Shown: positions 27,483 through 37,560, numbered from the stretch's first letter. The stretch: DNA of 64,000 nucleotides from Marinomonas phaeophyticola (GCF_026966905.1 NZ_JAPUBN010000019.1:124001-188000), one strand, 5' to 3'. Program-made: numbers and translations. The notes: a model not told the origin generated them from the letters alone.

Positions 27483-28124
27483 GTGATCTCATTATTGATT
27501 GCTGATGATCACCCTTTGTTTAGGGGCGCTTTAAAAAGCGCCCTGCAAATTGAGTTTCCAGGAATAACGCTTTTTGAGAGCCAGGATATAGAAGAAACAA
27601 TTCAATTATTAGGCTCTTATTCGGATTTGGATTTATTGCTACTGGATTTGCATATGCCAGGGAGTAATGACCTTTATGGGTTGATTCGTATTCGCAAGGC
27701 TTTTCCTGATATTCCTGTGGTTATTATATCTGGTACGGACGACATAGGGATTATTGCCAAAGCTTTGGATGCCGGTGCTCTAGGGTTTATCCCTAAAACC
27801 AGCCAACCTAATGTGATTGCAGATGCTGTGAATAGTATTCTTCAGGGAGACGTGTGGTTGCCAGAGCCGCTGATGGAGCAGATTAATGAATTACCGCAAT
27901 CTGACCTGACTCTTATGCAGAAAGTCTCTGAATTGACGCCTCAGCAGTATCGAGTTTTGTGCTATTTACATGAAGGATTATTAAATAAGCAAATTGCTTA
28001 TGAATTAGATATCTCTGAAGCGACAATCAAAGCGCATATCACTGCTATCTTTAGGAAGTTAGAAATAAATAATCGTACGCAAGCTGTTCTCATTGCCAGT
28101 GAACTGAAATTACAGCTCACTTGA
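27483..28124 (+). CDS. NarL/FixJ family response regulator, probably of acetate metabolism
   Basis: A 213-residue regulator with receiver domain (about 1-120: ADDHPLF start, phospho-acceptor Asp in [10 protein letters not shown], Lys in GFIPKTS) and a LuxR-type HTH (about 145-205: [43 protein letters not shown]). It follows acs by 25 bases, matching the CrbR/ErdR regulators that switch on acs with the CrbS/MxtR sensor in Vibrio and Pseudomonas. That role is inferred from position and family. No sensor kinase is in the window. GTG start with GAGG 7 bases upstream. Confidence 0.92.
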   Translation: MISLLIADDHPLFRGALKSALQIEFPGITLFESQDIEETIQLLGSYSDLDLLLLDLHMPGSNDLYGLIRIRKAFPDIPVVIISGTDDIGIIAKALDAGALGFIPKTSQPNVIADAVNSILQGDVWLPEPLMEQINELPQSDLTLMQKVSELTPQQYRVLCYLHEGLLNKQIAYELDISEATIKAHITAIFRKLEINNRTQAVLIASELKLQLT

Positions 28125-28346
28125 CGTGTTTTTTTTAGGGACAGGGTCTAATCCTCCCTCATGAAATGGATGGCATTTAGATAAGCGCTTTAATCCCAGT
28201 CCTATTCCCTTTACAGATCCATGAATCTCAATTGCATCAATCATATACTCGGAGCAACTTGGGTAAAAACGGCAGTTATTTCCAAGTAAGGGGCTTATTG
28301 TATATTGATATCCTTTTACTAAGATGAGTGTGGCTTTTTTAAACAT
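28110..28346 (-). CDS. yidD: Membrane protein insertion efficiency factor YidD
   Basis: A 78-residue peripheral membrane protein that helps YidC-mediated membrane insertion. Family marks are [31 protein letters not shown] and the [13 protein letters not shown] end, with conserved cysteines. It normally sits between rnpA and yidC beside the origin; here it stands alone between a response regulator and pheA. Its 3' end overlaps the response regulator's 3' end by 15 bases. Confidence 0.95.
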   Translation of the reverse strand: MFKKATLILVKGYQYTISPLLGNNCRFYPSCSEYMIDAIEIHGSVKGIGLGLKRLSKCHPFHEGGLDPVPKKNTSSEL

Positions 28347-28475
28347 AAACGAGTTACCTTATTTTTCTATATTGTAGTCTATTTTAGCCAACCTTTATGC
28401 GTATTTATTCACCCTATGCTGGTGCTGATTTTGGTATTTTGTTATGGTGTGCAGATTTGTATTTAAGGATGAACT

Positions 28476-29351
28476 ATGCCGACGATTTATTCTTCTCTTA
28501 ATTCTGCGAGTATTGTTGCATACCAGGGAGAGCCTGGTGCGTATTCCCATCTTGCTTGCAAACATACATTCCCAAATTTAACCTCAGTGCATTGTGCTAC
28601 CTTTGTTGATGCCATGCAAATGGTTGAAAAAGGTGAGGCCACGCTAGCTATGATTCCAGTGGAAAACTCCACTGCAGGCCGAGTAGAAGAAATTTACCGA
28701 GAGTTAAAAAAAACTCAATTATATGTGATAAAAGAGCACTTTGAACCCGTAAATCATTGTCTTATAGGGTGTCATGGAAGCGAGTTGAGTGATATTAAAA
28801 AGATAGGTAGTCATCCTCAAGCATTAGCGCAATGTGATAATAATATTAAGTCGCTAGGTGCTAAAAATGTGGCTATGTACGATACGGCCGGAGCGGCTAA
28901 GTTTTTATCTGAGTCTCAAGATGCAAATTTGGGGGTTATTTCTTCTGAGTTGGCCGCTGAATTATATAATTTAAAGATATTGCAGTCAGAATTTAATGAT
29001 ACAAAGGGCAATACTACGCGTTTCCTGGTTTTCGCAAAGCAGCATAAATTACCTATTTTTGACCCAACAAAAACCTATATAACCTCATTTATGTTTCGAG
29101 TTCGTAATGTGCCAGCTGCTTTATATAAAGCAATGGGAGGTTTTGCAACGAATGGAATCAACCTGCTGAAGTTAGAAAGTTATATGGTAAATGGTCATTT
29201 TACCGCCACACAATTTTATATCGATGTGGAATCTCACTTTCAAACACCCGAAATGCAGCTTGCATTGGAAGAGTTGCGTTTTTTTTCGGAAGACATTCGC
29301 ATGTTAGGTACGTATTTAGCTGACGATTATAGAAGTATAAAAAAACTATGA
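28476..29351 (+). CDS. pheA: Prephenate dehydratase, monofunctional
   Basis: Turns prephenate into phenylpyruvate in phenylalanine synthesis. The 291 residues have no chorismate mutase domain, unlike the fused P-protein of most gammaproteobacteria. It starts VAYQGEPGAYSHLA, has MIPVENSTAGRV, and the catalytic Thr-Arg-Phe in NTTRFLVFA (about 183-191). The C-terminal ACT domain has the GINLLKLESYMV feedback region; LESYM replaces the LESRP of the common type and recalls alphaproteobacterial enzymes. Its stop overlaps the ATG of a TonB receptor gene by four bases, an unexpected coupling. Confidence 0.95.
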   Translation: MPTIYSSLNSASIVAYQGEPGAYSHLACKHTFPNLTSVHCATFVDAMQMVEKGEATLAMIPVENSTAGRVEEIYRELKKTQLYVIKEHFEPVNHCLIGCHGSELSDIKKIGSHPQALAQCDNNIKSLGAKNVAMYDTAGAAKFLSESQDANLGVISSELAAELYNLKILQSEFNDTKGNTTRFLVFAKQHKLPIFDPTKTYITSFMFRVRNVPAALYKAMGGFATNGINLLKLESYMVNGHFTATQFYIDVESHFQTPEMQLALEELRFFSEDIRMLGTYLADDYRSIKKL

Positions 29352-31360
29352 AAAAAAATAATACTCTTGTTTTAGTCTGTGTTTTAGGTCTTGGCTATTC
29401 AGATTTGCATGCACAAGATAATCAAGTAGCGATTGGCGTTTTTGGTGAAGAACTAAATCAAGTTGTCACTCCTTCAAAAATTTATCAATCGAGAAAAGAA
29501 ATTTCCTCTTCTGTCTCGGTTTTAGATCGTAGTTTTATTCAACGTTCTGGAGCCAGAAGTGTGGAGGAGCTGATGCAGTTTGTTCCTGGTTTCTTTGTCG
29601 CTCCATATCGTGACTCTGGTGAAGTGGTTGTGGCTTATCATGGTACTCAATTGGACAAATACCGTCGCATTCAAGTGTTGGTCAATGGGCGCTCTGTGTA
29701 TAGTTCTGGACTGGCGCGGGTAGAGTGGGCCAGCTTGCCACTTAGTATTGAAGATGTTGAACGGGTTGAGGTGAATAGAGGGCCAAATGCGGCAAGTTAT
29801 GGCGCGAACTCTTTTTTTGCTGTTATTAATATTATTACCAGAGCGCCTCAAGATACGTTAGGTGGAACAGTCAGCGCCTATATAGATAAGAGAGGCGATA
29901 ATAGCCTTTATGCTCAATATAGTGATCTAAGTGGTCCGTGGAGCTACAGGGCATCGATAGCCTCGAAAAACGTTGACGGTTTTGATGTAGATGCTTCAAA
30001 TACAGACAGGCATGATGGGTATGATACGCAAATTGCGAATGTTTATATTTTGCATGAGCAACATAACCAACAATTTGAGATAGATTTTGGAGAGGCTCAC
30101 AGCACCACAAAAAAAGAACTTGAGGAGTCAGCTTTTGAAAGTAAGCCACCTTCAGAAGATGTGGAGAGGGGGTACTTTAAAGTCGATTGGACAAAGCAAT
30201 TATCGCTTAAGCATGAAATTAGCATGCATTATTACTATGAAAAATCGGATTCTATGGAGAAGCGCTTTGTTTCTATTCCAAATACGATAACGAAAATTGA
30301 TATCAGGGGAGATACGTATCAAGTAAACCCTTATGAAATTATTTTTAATACAAGATCCTCTGAAGCAGTAGTGAGCTCGGCTTACTATAATGATCTCGTT
30401 GAAACTCGTCAGGATATTGAGTTGCAAAGTCGTTTAGAGCTTTATGATAATATAAAGATAGTTACGGCCTTTAATTATCGTTATGACAAGGTGGATTCTC
30501 AATCGTATTTTCAGGGCAAGCAAAGTGATGAACTGGGTCGAATTTCTTCAAATTTAGAATATACATTAAGTGACAGCTGGATAATAAATACGGGAGGGAT
30601 GCTTGAATCCAGTAAAATTGATGATATGTATTTTTCTCCTAAGTTTGGCATAACGAAACTTCTTAATGCAAATCAATCTGTTCGTGTGAATGCATCACGA
30701 GCGATTAGAACGCCAGATATTTTTGATCAATATGCCCGTTGGAATATTCATTTAATCTCAGGTGAGCAATCTGGTGTTACGTATGCTCAAGATGGAGAGA
30801 GTGAAGAAACAATAACCAGTTATGAAGTAGGCTATTTTCATTCAATACCACAATATGGAATAACCTATGATTTGCGAGTCTTCCAAGACCGAATGAAAGA
30901 TCTGGTGATCAGTAATAAAGGGTTTGGAGGCATAGGAGACTCGGTGATTGAAGAGGGTGATATTGTTGATCTTGTTATTGAGGGGGTGGAGTTTGAAGCG
31001 GATTGGCGATCTCAAGATGATATCTTAGCGCGTTTAACTTATGCTTATCAAGATACACAAACTGATGAACAAAAGCTGATTGATACAACGTCTCCGTTAA
31101 GCTTATCTTTGCTTGTTAGTGCTCCGATATCATCTCGTATGAGGCTAAATGGCCGGTATTTGTATGCTAAAGAATTAGGGAGCTATGATTATAAGAATAT
31201 AAATCTATGGATATCTGGAGATTTTCCTCTAAGCTATTATAAGTCGATCAGTTTTGGTGTTGGGGTTGAAAAACGTTTGGATGACAATCCTTTTTTAGTC
31301 AAAAACAACCTATACCTAAATGATCAATTTTATTATGGGTTTGCAAGCTTTAAGTTTTAA
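29348..31360 (+). CDS. TonB-dependent outer membrane receptor
   Basis: A 670-residue outer membrane beta-barrel receptor. A signal peptide (about 1-22, ending DLHAQ) is followed by a plug domain (about 45-160: SSSVSVLDRSFIQRSGARSVEELMQFVPGFFV, IQVLVNGRSVY, IEDVERVEVNRGPNAASYGANSFFAVINIITR) and a barrel ending in Phe (FASFKF), as needed for BAM-assisted assembly. The ligand is unknown. No heme, siderophore or cobalamin enzymes are nearby. It is coupled to pheA and followed after 18 bases by a periplasmic binding-like protein, suggesting the two act together. Confidence 0.93.
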   Translation: MKKNNTLVLVCVLGLGYSDLHAQDNQVAIGVFGEELNQVVTPSKIYQSRKEISSSVSVLDRSFIQRSGARSVEELMQFVPGFFVAPYRDSGEVVVAYHGTQLDKYRRIQVLVNGRSVYSSGLARVEWASLPLSIEDVERVEVNRGPNAASYGANSFFAVINIITRAPQDTLGGTVSAYIDKRGDNSLYAQYSDLSGPWSYRASIASKNVDGFDVDASNTDRHDGYDTQIANVYILHEQHNQQFEIDFGEAHSTTKKELEESAFESKPPSEDVERGYFKVDWTKQLSLKHEISMHYYYEKSDSMEKRFVSIPNTITKIDIRGDTYQVNPYEIIFNTRSSEAVVSSAYYNDLVETRQDIELQSRLELYDNIKIVTAFNYRYDKVDSQSYFQGKQSDELGRISSNLEYTLSDSWIINTGGMLESSKIDDMYFSPKFGITKLLNANQSVRVNASRAIRTPDIFDQYARWNIHLISGEQSGVTYAQDGESEETITSYEVGYFHSIPQYGITYDLRVFQDRMKDLVISNKGFGGIGDSVIEEGDIVDLVIEGVEFEADWRSQDDILARLTYAYQDTQTDEQKLIDTTSPLSLSLLVSAPISSRMRLNGRYLYAKELGSYDYKNINLWISGDFPLSYYKSISFGVGVEKRLDDNPFLVKNNLYLNDQFYYGFASFKF

Positions 31361-31378
31361 TCGTCACTTTATGGATGA

Positions 31379-32296
31379 ATGGTGAAACAATTTCTTCTGG
31401 CATTGGTGTTTAGCTTTTTTGCTGCAGTTGCTAATGCAAGTGTTGTGCTTGTCCATGAAGAAAATTTTAATGCAGGGAATGTCATTATTAATAAAATTGG
31501 TGTGTATTCTGATTTAACGGGTATGGAATCCATCAGTACGATTGAATATCGTCAACGTGATAGAAACAGTTTACCTATGATTGTTGTCGCGGTTGGTTTG
31601 AGTGCATTTAGAGTTGTGTGTGATGCACATCCGGACAAGATACTGATTGCGATTCTTATTGGGAAAGAAGAATACTTATCAACCTCTAAGGCTTGCAACT
31701 CTAAATCAACCGCCGTGTTTTCAGGTGCTGATTTGTCTTTGAGGTTGGAGGTGTTGAAATACATTCTGCCAAATATAAGTCGTTTGGGGCTTGTTTATAG
31801 TAATCGCCTTAATTTAGATGAGGCGTATTATCAAGAACAGGCAAGATTTCATGATTTAAATTTTGTGTTTAGCCCAACCCCAAGCGATCGCAATTCTATT
31901 ATTAAGATAATGAATCATACGGTTATGAATGCAGATGTGATTTTTTCTATTATTGATTCAGAATTGTATCAGCCTCAAATTATCCAAGATGTGCTGCGAT
32001 TGTTTTTTCGTCAGCGAAAAATAATGGTAGGGCCATCAAATAACTTTGTGAAAGCAGGGGCCTTGTTTGCCATCTACTCAGATGCAGAAGAGCAAATAAA
32101 GTCGCTTGCAGGTATCTTGATACAACTTCAGGGTAATCCATATAAGATTATTTCTCCTTTATACCCGCCTAACTTAAAAATTGTCTTTAATCCTTATCTC
32201 GTACGTTCCTTTGGTTTGGTTTTGCCATCAGAAAAGTATTTAGAGAACAATTTTGGTTTATGCCCCGAATACGGTTGCGCAAAAGCGCTTGATTAA
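31379..32296 (+). CDS. Periplasmic ABC-substrate-binding-like protein
   Basis: A 305-residue exported protein. The signal peptide is about 1-20 (FSFFAAVANA). The rest has the alternating strand-helix pattern of a two-lobe periplasmic binding fold (TrpX/ABC_sub_bind-like): SRLGLVYSNRLNLDE, then NADVIFSIIDSELY, VGPSNNFVKAGALFAIYSDAEEQIKSLAGILIQLQG and a final strand region. No permease or ATPase is present, so it may be a sensor or accessory of the adjacent TonB receptor. Cysteines near 82, 106, 295 and 300 could form disulfides. It converges with the alpha/beta hydrolase gene and overlaps its 3' end by 39 bases. Confidence 0.78.
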   Translation: MVKQFLLALVFSFFAAVANASVVLVHEENFNAGNVIINKIGVYSDLTGMESISTIEYRQRDRNSLPMIVVAVGLSAFRVVCDAHPDKILIAILIGKEEYLSTSKACNSKSTAVFSGADLSLRLEVLKYILPNISRLGLVYSNRLNLDEAYYQEQARFHDLNFVFSPTPSDRNSIIKIMNHTVMNADVIFSIIDSELYQPQIIQDVLRLFFRQRKIMVGPSNNFVKAGALFAIYSDAEEQIKSLAGILIQLQGNPYKIISPLYPPNLKIVFNPYLVRSFGLVLPSEKYLENNFGLCPEYGCAKALD

Positions 32297-33031
32297 TGAG
32301 GTAAATGGGATTGGTTTTTCAGCATGTAACCAATGACCTGTACCTTGAATAACTTTTACGTTTGCATCTGGAAAGTACTGTAGAATGGCGTCTCTATGTT
32401 CAGCTTCTATATAATCAGATAGCTCGCCCTTAATAAATAAGGTTGGCTTTGTATAGGGATGGACTAAAGCTGGTTTTTCTAGAATGGTTTGATAGTTGTC
32501 ATAAAGAGGGTCTAGTTCTACTCTCCAAATAAATTGTCCTGCTTTTTTGGTAAGATTTTTCATTAAGAAGCGTCTAATATTTATATCTGTAACGTATTTA
32601 GCTAGCTGTGTATCCGCATCTGAGCGACTGGTGATTGTCTTTAGATTTATAGATTTAAGCCCGGTAAATATCTCTAAGTGGCTTGGCTTATAATTAACTG
32701 GTGAAATATCCGCCACGATTAAGCCGATAATGCGTTCAGGTGAATTAGATGCAATTTGCATTGCAACTTTTCCGCCCATTGAGTGTCCAAGCAGATAGGA
32801 TTGGGTAATAGCATTTTGATCCATCCAGCTAATGATGGCTTTTGCCATATTAAAATAGCTGGCTTCTTTAAGTGCAGAGGACTCTCCATGATTGGGAAGG
32901 TCTAAACAGTGTACTTGAAAGTGCTCTCCTAGCTTTTGCGCGATTGAATGCCAGTTATCGCTATTACCAAAGAGCCCATGAAGAATAATTAGATGGTTGC
33001 CCGTTTGACCGTATTGTTTTGCATGAATCAT
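32258..33031 (-). CDS. Alpha/beta hydrolase (YbfF-type esterase)
   Basis: A cytoplasmic esterase or thioesterase of the YbfF kind. HGLFGNSDNW is the oxyanion loop; GHSMGGKVAM holds the nucleophilic Ser; VADISPVNY follows; the acid lies in FIKGELSDYI and the His in GTGHWLHAEKP. With the ATG at 33031 it is 257 residues and starts just before the first strand, as in homologues. A TTG at 33070 with AAGGA upstream would add 13 residues and remains possible. The substrate is unknown. Confidence 0.9.
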   Translation of the reverse strand: MIHAKQYGQTGNHLIILHGLFGNSDNWHSIAQKLGEHFQVHCLDLPNHGESSALKEASYFNMAKAIISWMDQNAITQSYLLGHSMGGKVAMQIASNSPERIIGLIVADISPVNYKPSHLEIFTGLKSINLKTITSRSDADTQLAKYVTDINIRRFLMKNLTKKAGQFIWRVELDPLYDNYQTILEKPALVHPYTKPTLFIKGELSDYIEAEHRDAILQYFPDANVKVIQGTGHWLHAEKPIPFTSLIKRFCATVFGA

Positions 33032-33101
33032 AATTGTGTATCTGTGGATAATAAATTCACAGTGTATCAAGTTTCATCCTTTTCTATAAAGACTGTTTTA
33101 C

Positions 33102-33706
33102 ATGTTAGACAAATATTTTATTAGGCATTTACGAAATCCATTAACAAAGGTTGCCACACTTGCTGTACAAGTGGGTATTACAGCGAATCAAACGACCATG
33201 TTTGGATTTGTAATTGGTATGCTAGCGCTACCTGCATTGAGTTATGGATTTTATGCCTTGGCTTTATTATTTATTTTGCTGAATCGTTTTATGGATGGTT
33301 TAGATGGTGCAATAGCGAGATTAAAGCAGCCCACAGATTTGGGGGGTATCTTGACATTACATTGGATTTTATTTTTTATTCGGCTGTCATTTTTGGTTTT
33401 GCATTGGCTGATCCTGTAAATAATGCGGTAGCGGCCGCATTTCTAGTGTTTTCTTTTATGGGAACTGGTAGTAGCTTTTTGGCTTTTGCTATTATGGCTG
33501 AGAAGAGGGAAATTAGATCATTAGATTACGGTAGCAAATCACTGTTTTATATCGGAGGGCTTGCTGAGGGCGCGGAAACAATAGGGTTCTATATTTTTAT
33601 CTGCTTGTTTCCTAACCATTTTGCCATTGCCGCTTGGCTCTTTGGAACAATATGTTGGATTACTACTTGCACTCGATTATATGCAGGTTATAGAACCTTG
33701 AAATAA
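33102..33706 (+). pseudogene. CDP-alcohol phosphatidyltransferase family protein, frameshifted
   Basis: An integral membrane enzyme family that moves a phospho-alcohol from a CDP-alcohol in phospholipid synthesis. The first frame (33102-33419) carries MDGLDGAIAR (64-73) and is correct to about residue 82, then runs into unrelated sequence. The second frame (to 33706) resumes with DFIFYSAVIFGFAL and further membrane segments. Reading GGGGGG at 33341-33346 as seven Gs joins them into a 201-residue protein with the full motif DG-x2-DG-x2-AR-x7-G-x3-D-x3-D. Either a sequence error, a real mutation, or slippage. The specific alcohol is unknown. Confidence 0.87.
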
Positions 33707-33718
33707 GTCCTTGAGCTA

Positions 33719-34021
33719 TCAATTGTTGAAAAAAGCAATTTCAATATCACTTTTGACAATGGCGCAACAAGCAAGTAAATAACCACTTTGAACCCATGCT
33801 AAGGGCTCAGTTGGATAGATGACATGACCTCTTATGAGCTTTAAAGAGCAGGAACTGCAATAGCCTTCTCTACATTGATATTCCACAAAGACCCCAGCTC
33901 TTTCAAGCTGAGGCAGTAGCGGTTCATGTTCACTGACCAAAAGTTGTTTTTCCCCCCATAATACTCTATGAAGAATGGTTTCTTGGTCGTCATTGCTCTG
34001 TGAGTTAGAGGTCAAAGTCAT
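33719..34021 (-). CDS. yfaE: 2Fe-2S ferredoxin YfaE
   Basis: A 100-residue plant-type ferredoxin that maintains the diferric-tyrosyl radical cofactor of NrdB. The cluster ligands are in [14 protein letters not shown] (C-x4-C-x2-C) and LLACCAI. It lies directly after nrdB, its gene start overlapping the nrdB end by 17 bases, the standard nrdA-nrdB-yfaE order. Confidence 0.95.
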   Translation of the reverse strand: MTLTSNSQSNDDQETILHRVLWGEKQLLVSEHEPLLPQLERAGVFVEYQCREGYCSSCSLKLIRGHVIYPTEPLAWVQSGYLLACCAIVKSDIEIAFFNN

Positions 34022-35138
34022 CGAAATCTGACTCGCCTAGATCATTGTTAATCTGCCCGACTAAATAAGAACTTATTTCTGCTTCTTGGGGAGCTACCTG
34101 AACATTGTCGCTGACTAACCAAGAGTTAATCCAGGGAATCGGATTACTTTTTGTTTCAAAGCAAGGTTCTAAGCCAATCGCTTGCATGCGCATATTGGTA
34201 ATGTAATCCACATACTGACTTAAAATTTGTGCATTGAGCCCGATCATTGAGCCATCTTTAAATAAATAGCGAGACCAGTCCTTTTCTTGCTCAGCTGCTT
34301 CTTTAAAGATATGGATCACATCGTCTTTGCACTCATTCGCAATAATTGCCATCTCTGGATCATCGCGTCCATTCGCCATTATGTTCAACATATGTTGAGT
34401 GCCAGTTAAATGCAGAGCTTCATCACGGGCAATTAATTTAATGATTTTCGCATTGCCTTCCATTAGTGTCCGCTCTGCAAAAGCAAAGCTGCAAGCAAAA
34501 CTGACATAAAAGCGAATGGCTTCAAGTACATTAACTGACGCTATGGTTAAATACAGTGCTTTTTTTAGCTCTTTCATGCTGATAACGATATCGCCACGTC
34601 CCGAAATAGTGTGGGTACCTACTCCTAGAGTGTTATATAGGTTCACCATCTCAATTAAGCGGTCATAGTATTTTGATACACTGTCTGCACGTCGAGTAAT
34701 TTCTTCATTAACCGTAATATCATCAAAAACAACGGTTGGATCGTTTACTATATTACGAATAATATGAGTATAGGAGCGACTATGAATGGTTTCACTGAAA
34801 GCCCAAGTTTCTATCCAGGTTTCTAATTCAGGTAGAGACACTATTGGCAATAAAGCCACATTTGGGGAGCGGCCTTGAACACTGTCTAATAGGGTTTGAT
34901 ATTTTAAATTACTTAAAAAAATGTGCTGCTCGTGTTCTTCTAATCTTTGAAAGTCTTTGCGGTCTGATGAGAGATCAACTTCTTCAGGTCTCCAAAAGAA
35001 AGACAATTGCTTTTCAATGAGCTTTTCGAATATTGGGTGTTTTTGTTGATCATAACGAGCAACATTAACATTTTCCCCGAAAAACATGGGTTCTTTCATG
35101 CTATCAAAACGCTTTCTGTTGAAAGTAGAGTAGCTCAT
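34005..35138 (-). CDS. nrdB: Class Ia ribonucleotide reductase beta subunit
   Basis: Holds the diiron centre and tyrosyl radical that start nucleotide reduction by NrdA. The 377 residues match the E. coli protein closely: [34 protein letters not shown] (the Glu and His iron ligands and the radical Tyr), and [15 protein letters not shown] with later ligands. The C-terminal tail [11 protein letters not shown] is the NrdA-binding peptide. A small hairpin lies in the 112-base gap after nrdA. Confidence 0.97.
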   Translation of the reverse strand: MSYSTFNRKRFDSMKEPMFFGENVNVARYDQQKHPIFEKLIEKQLSFFWRPEEVDLSSDRKDFQRLEEHEQHIFLSNLKYQTLLDSVQGRSPNVALLPIVSLPELETWIETWAFSETIHSRSYTHIIRNIVNDPTVVFDDITVNEEITRRADSVSKYYDRLIEMVNLYNTLGVGTHTISGRGDIVISMKELKKALYLTIASVNVLEAIRFYVSFACSFAFAERTLMEGNAKIIKLIARDEALHLTGTQHMLNIMANGRDDPEMAIIANECKDDVIHIFKEAAEQEKDWSRYLFKDGSMIGLNAQILSQYVDYITNMRMQAIGLEPCFETKSNPIPWINSWLVSDNVQVAPQEAEISSYLVGQINNDLGESDFDDFDL

Positions 35139-35202
35139 GAGTAGATTTGTATCCTTTAAGCTTGTATTAAATATAAGGTATTAGGTCGATTACAACGTAA
35201 AA

Positions 35203-35231
35203 TGCGGAACTAGATGAGGTCTATTTCCGCA
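35203..35231 (-). promoter_or_regulatory. Hairpin between nrdA and nrdB
   Basis: TGCGGAA (35203-35209) pairs with TTCCGCA (35225-35231), with a short inner AGA/TCT pairing. On the transcribed strand it is followed by TTTT, so it could be a weak attenuator or RNA-processing site that sets the NrdA to NrdB ratio. Confidence 0.5.
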
Positions 35232-35250
35232 CAGTATTGCTAAAGGCTAA

Positions 35251-37514
35251 TTATATCTTACATGCACCGCCAGCGCAGTCGTCCATATCTTCTTGCTTAT
35301 CTTCTGCACCATCGCGTGTATTATGATAGTACAAGGTTTTCACACCTAATTTATAAGCCATTAAAAGATCTTTTAATAGAACTTTCATCGGGACCTTATT
35401 CGATTCGAAGCGCTGAGGATCATAATTTGTGTTTGCTGAAATGGCCTGATCGACAAATTTCTGCATGATACCAACGAGTTGTAAGTAGCCTTCGTTTGAT
35501 GGGATGCTCCATAATAATTCATAATTATTTTTGAGTTTCTCAAATTCAGGCACTACTTGTTTTAGTATACCGTCTTTACTTGCTTTGACAGATACAAAGC
35601 CTCTAGGTGGTTCAATACCATTGGTTGCATTACTGATTTGTGATGAGGTTTCTGAAGGCATTAATGCGGTTAATGTTGAGTTTCTTAAACCATGAGTAAC
35701 AATATCAGATCTTAGCGTTTCCCAATCGTAAACAAGATTGGTGTTGCAAACCGCATCTAGTTCCTTTTTATAGGTATCAATAGGTAGGATACCTTTTGAG
35801 TAGGTGGTTTCATTAAAGGCTAAGCATGGGCCGAATTCTTTAGACAGTTTATTTGATGCTTTCAATAAGTAATATTGAATCGCTTCAAATGTATTATGGG
35901 TTAATTCGTTAGCGCTGCCATCTGAATATCGAACGCCATTTTTAGCCAGATAATAAGCATAGTTAATAACACCTACGCCTAGGGTACGGCGTAATTCTGT
36001 TGCATTTTGTGCCGCTAAAATAGGATAGTTTTGATAATCAAGTAAGCTATCTAGCGCTCTGACGATGAGTTCAGACAGCTCTTCTAGCTCGTCGAGGCTT
36101 TCAAGTGCACCTAAATTGAATGCTGATAAGGTGCAAAGTGCAATTTCACCTTCTGGATCATCGATTTTATTGAGCGGCTTTGTAGGTAATGCAATTTCTA
36201 AGCAGAGGTTACTTTGTTTTATCGGGGCAACCATTGGGTCAAATGGACTATGAGTGTTGCAATGATCAACATTTTGTAAATAAATTCGGCCTGTACTTGC
36301 TCTTTCTGAAGCGAATAGAGTAAATAGATCCGATGCTTTTATGCGAGTCTTGCGAATGTTGTCGTCATTTTCATACTGAACATAGAGCTTTTCAAACTTC
36401 TCTTGGTCTGCAAAAAATGCGTCGTATAGCCCTGGTACATCAGATGGGCTAAATAATGAAATGTCCCCACCAGAAATCAGGCGTTGGTACATAAGTCGGT
36501 TGAACTGTACACCGTAATCAAGGTGGCGCACACGATTCTCTTCAACTCCACGGTTATTCTTTAGTACGAGCAAACTTTCAACTTCTAAATGCCAGATAGG
36601 GTAATAAACAGTAGCGGCTCCCCCTCGAACCCCCCTTGAGAACAGCTTTTAACAGCTGTTTGAAAATGCTTGTAAAATGGGATACAGCCAGTATGGAAAG
36701 CTTCGCCGCCTCGAATAGGGCTGCCTAATGCGCGAATAGCACCAGCATTGACACCAATGCCTGCCCTTTGACTTACGTACTTCACAATGGCGCTTGAGGT
36801 TGCGTTAATAGAATCTAAGGAATCCCCGCACTCAATAAGCACGCAGCTACTAAATTGTCTGGTTGGCGTTCTAATTCCAGACATAATAGGGGTAGGGAGG
36901 GATAATTTAAATTGAGACACAGCATCATAAAAACGATGGATATAATCTAGTCGAGTTGTTTTGTCATAACCCGCAAATAGACAGGCGGCAACAAGGATAT
37001 AAATAAACTGAGGGCTTTCATATATCTCACCGGTAACTCGGTTTTGAACTAGATATTTTCCTTCAAGTTGTTTTACGGCGGCATAGGAAAAATTCATGTC
37101 TCGTGAATGGTCTATAAAGCCATTCATTATTTCAAAGTCTTCTGCAGAATAGTCTTCTAGTAAGTGTTTATCGTATCGGTTTTGTTCAACTAAATTTTGT
37201 ACGTGAGCCAGTAGGTGTGGAGGTTCAAACTGACCAAACGCTTTTTTCCGTAGATGGAAAATGGCGAGGCGGGCAGATAGATACTGATAATCAGGCGTGT
37301 CTTCTGAAATTAAGTCTGCGGCAGATTTGATTAATGTTTCATGGATGTTTGTGGTTTTTATGCCGTCAAAGAATTGTATTTGTGCTTTTAATTCAACTTG
37401 AGAGACTGAAACGTTATCTAACCCTTCTGCTGCCCAGGTAATAACTTTATGGATTTTTTCTAAGTTGATCGTTTCTGTCTTGCCATTTCTTTTCGAGACT
37501 GTGAGAGTGGTCAT
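35251..37514 (-). CDS. nrdA: Class Ia ribonucleotide reductase alpha subunit, with a frameshift
   Basis: Reduces ribonucleoside diphosphates to deoxy forms. The ATP-cone is at about 5-95, FSSCVLIECGDS carries the first redox Cys, LCLEIALP the radical Cys, ALCTLSAFNL the second redox Cys, and the tail DDCAGGACKI the shuttle Cys pair. The frame breaks at residue 294, inside SCSQGG: six Cs at 36630-36635 (Gs in the gene) must be seven to continue as VRGGAATVYYP. With that base the protein is 754 residues, near the 761 of E. coli. Both halves are otherwise intact. An essential gene, so probably a sequence error; not called a pseudogene for that reason. Confidence 0.93.
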
Positions 37515-37560
37515 GCCGTTTTATCCAACTGTGCTGTACTGAAGAAGAGAGTTGAAAAAT

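Noticed and set aside
35251..36573. Separate 440-residue protein from the 3' half of nrdA
   Set aside because: It starts in mid-domain at LLVLKNN without an RBS and lines up with the second half of NrdA; it is one gene with a frameshift.
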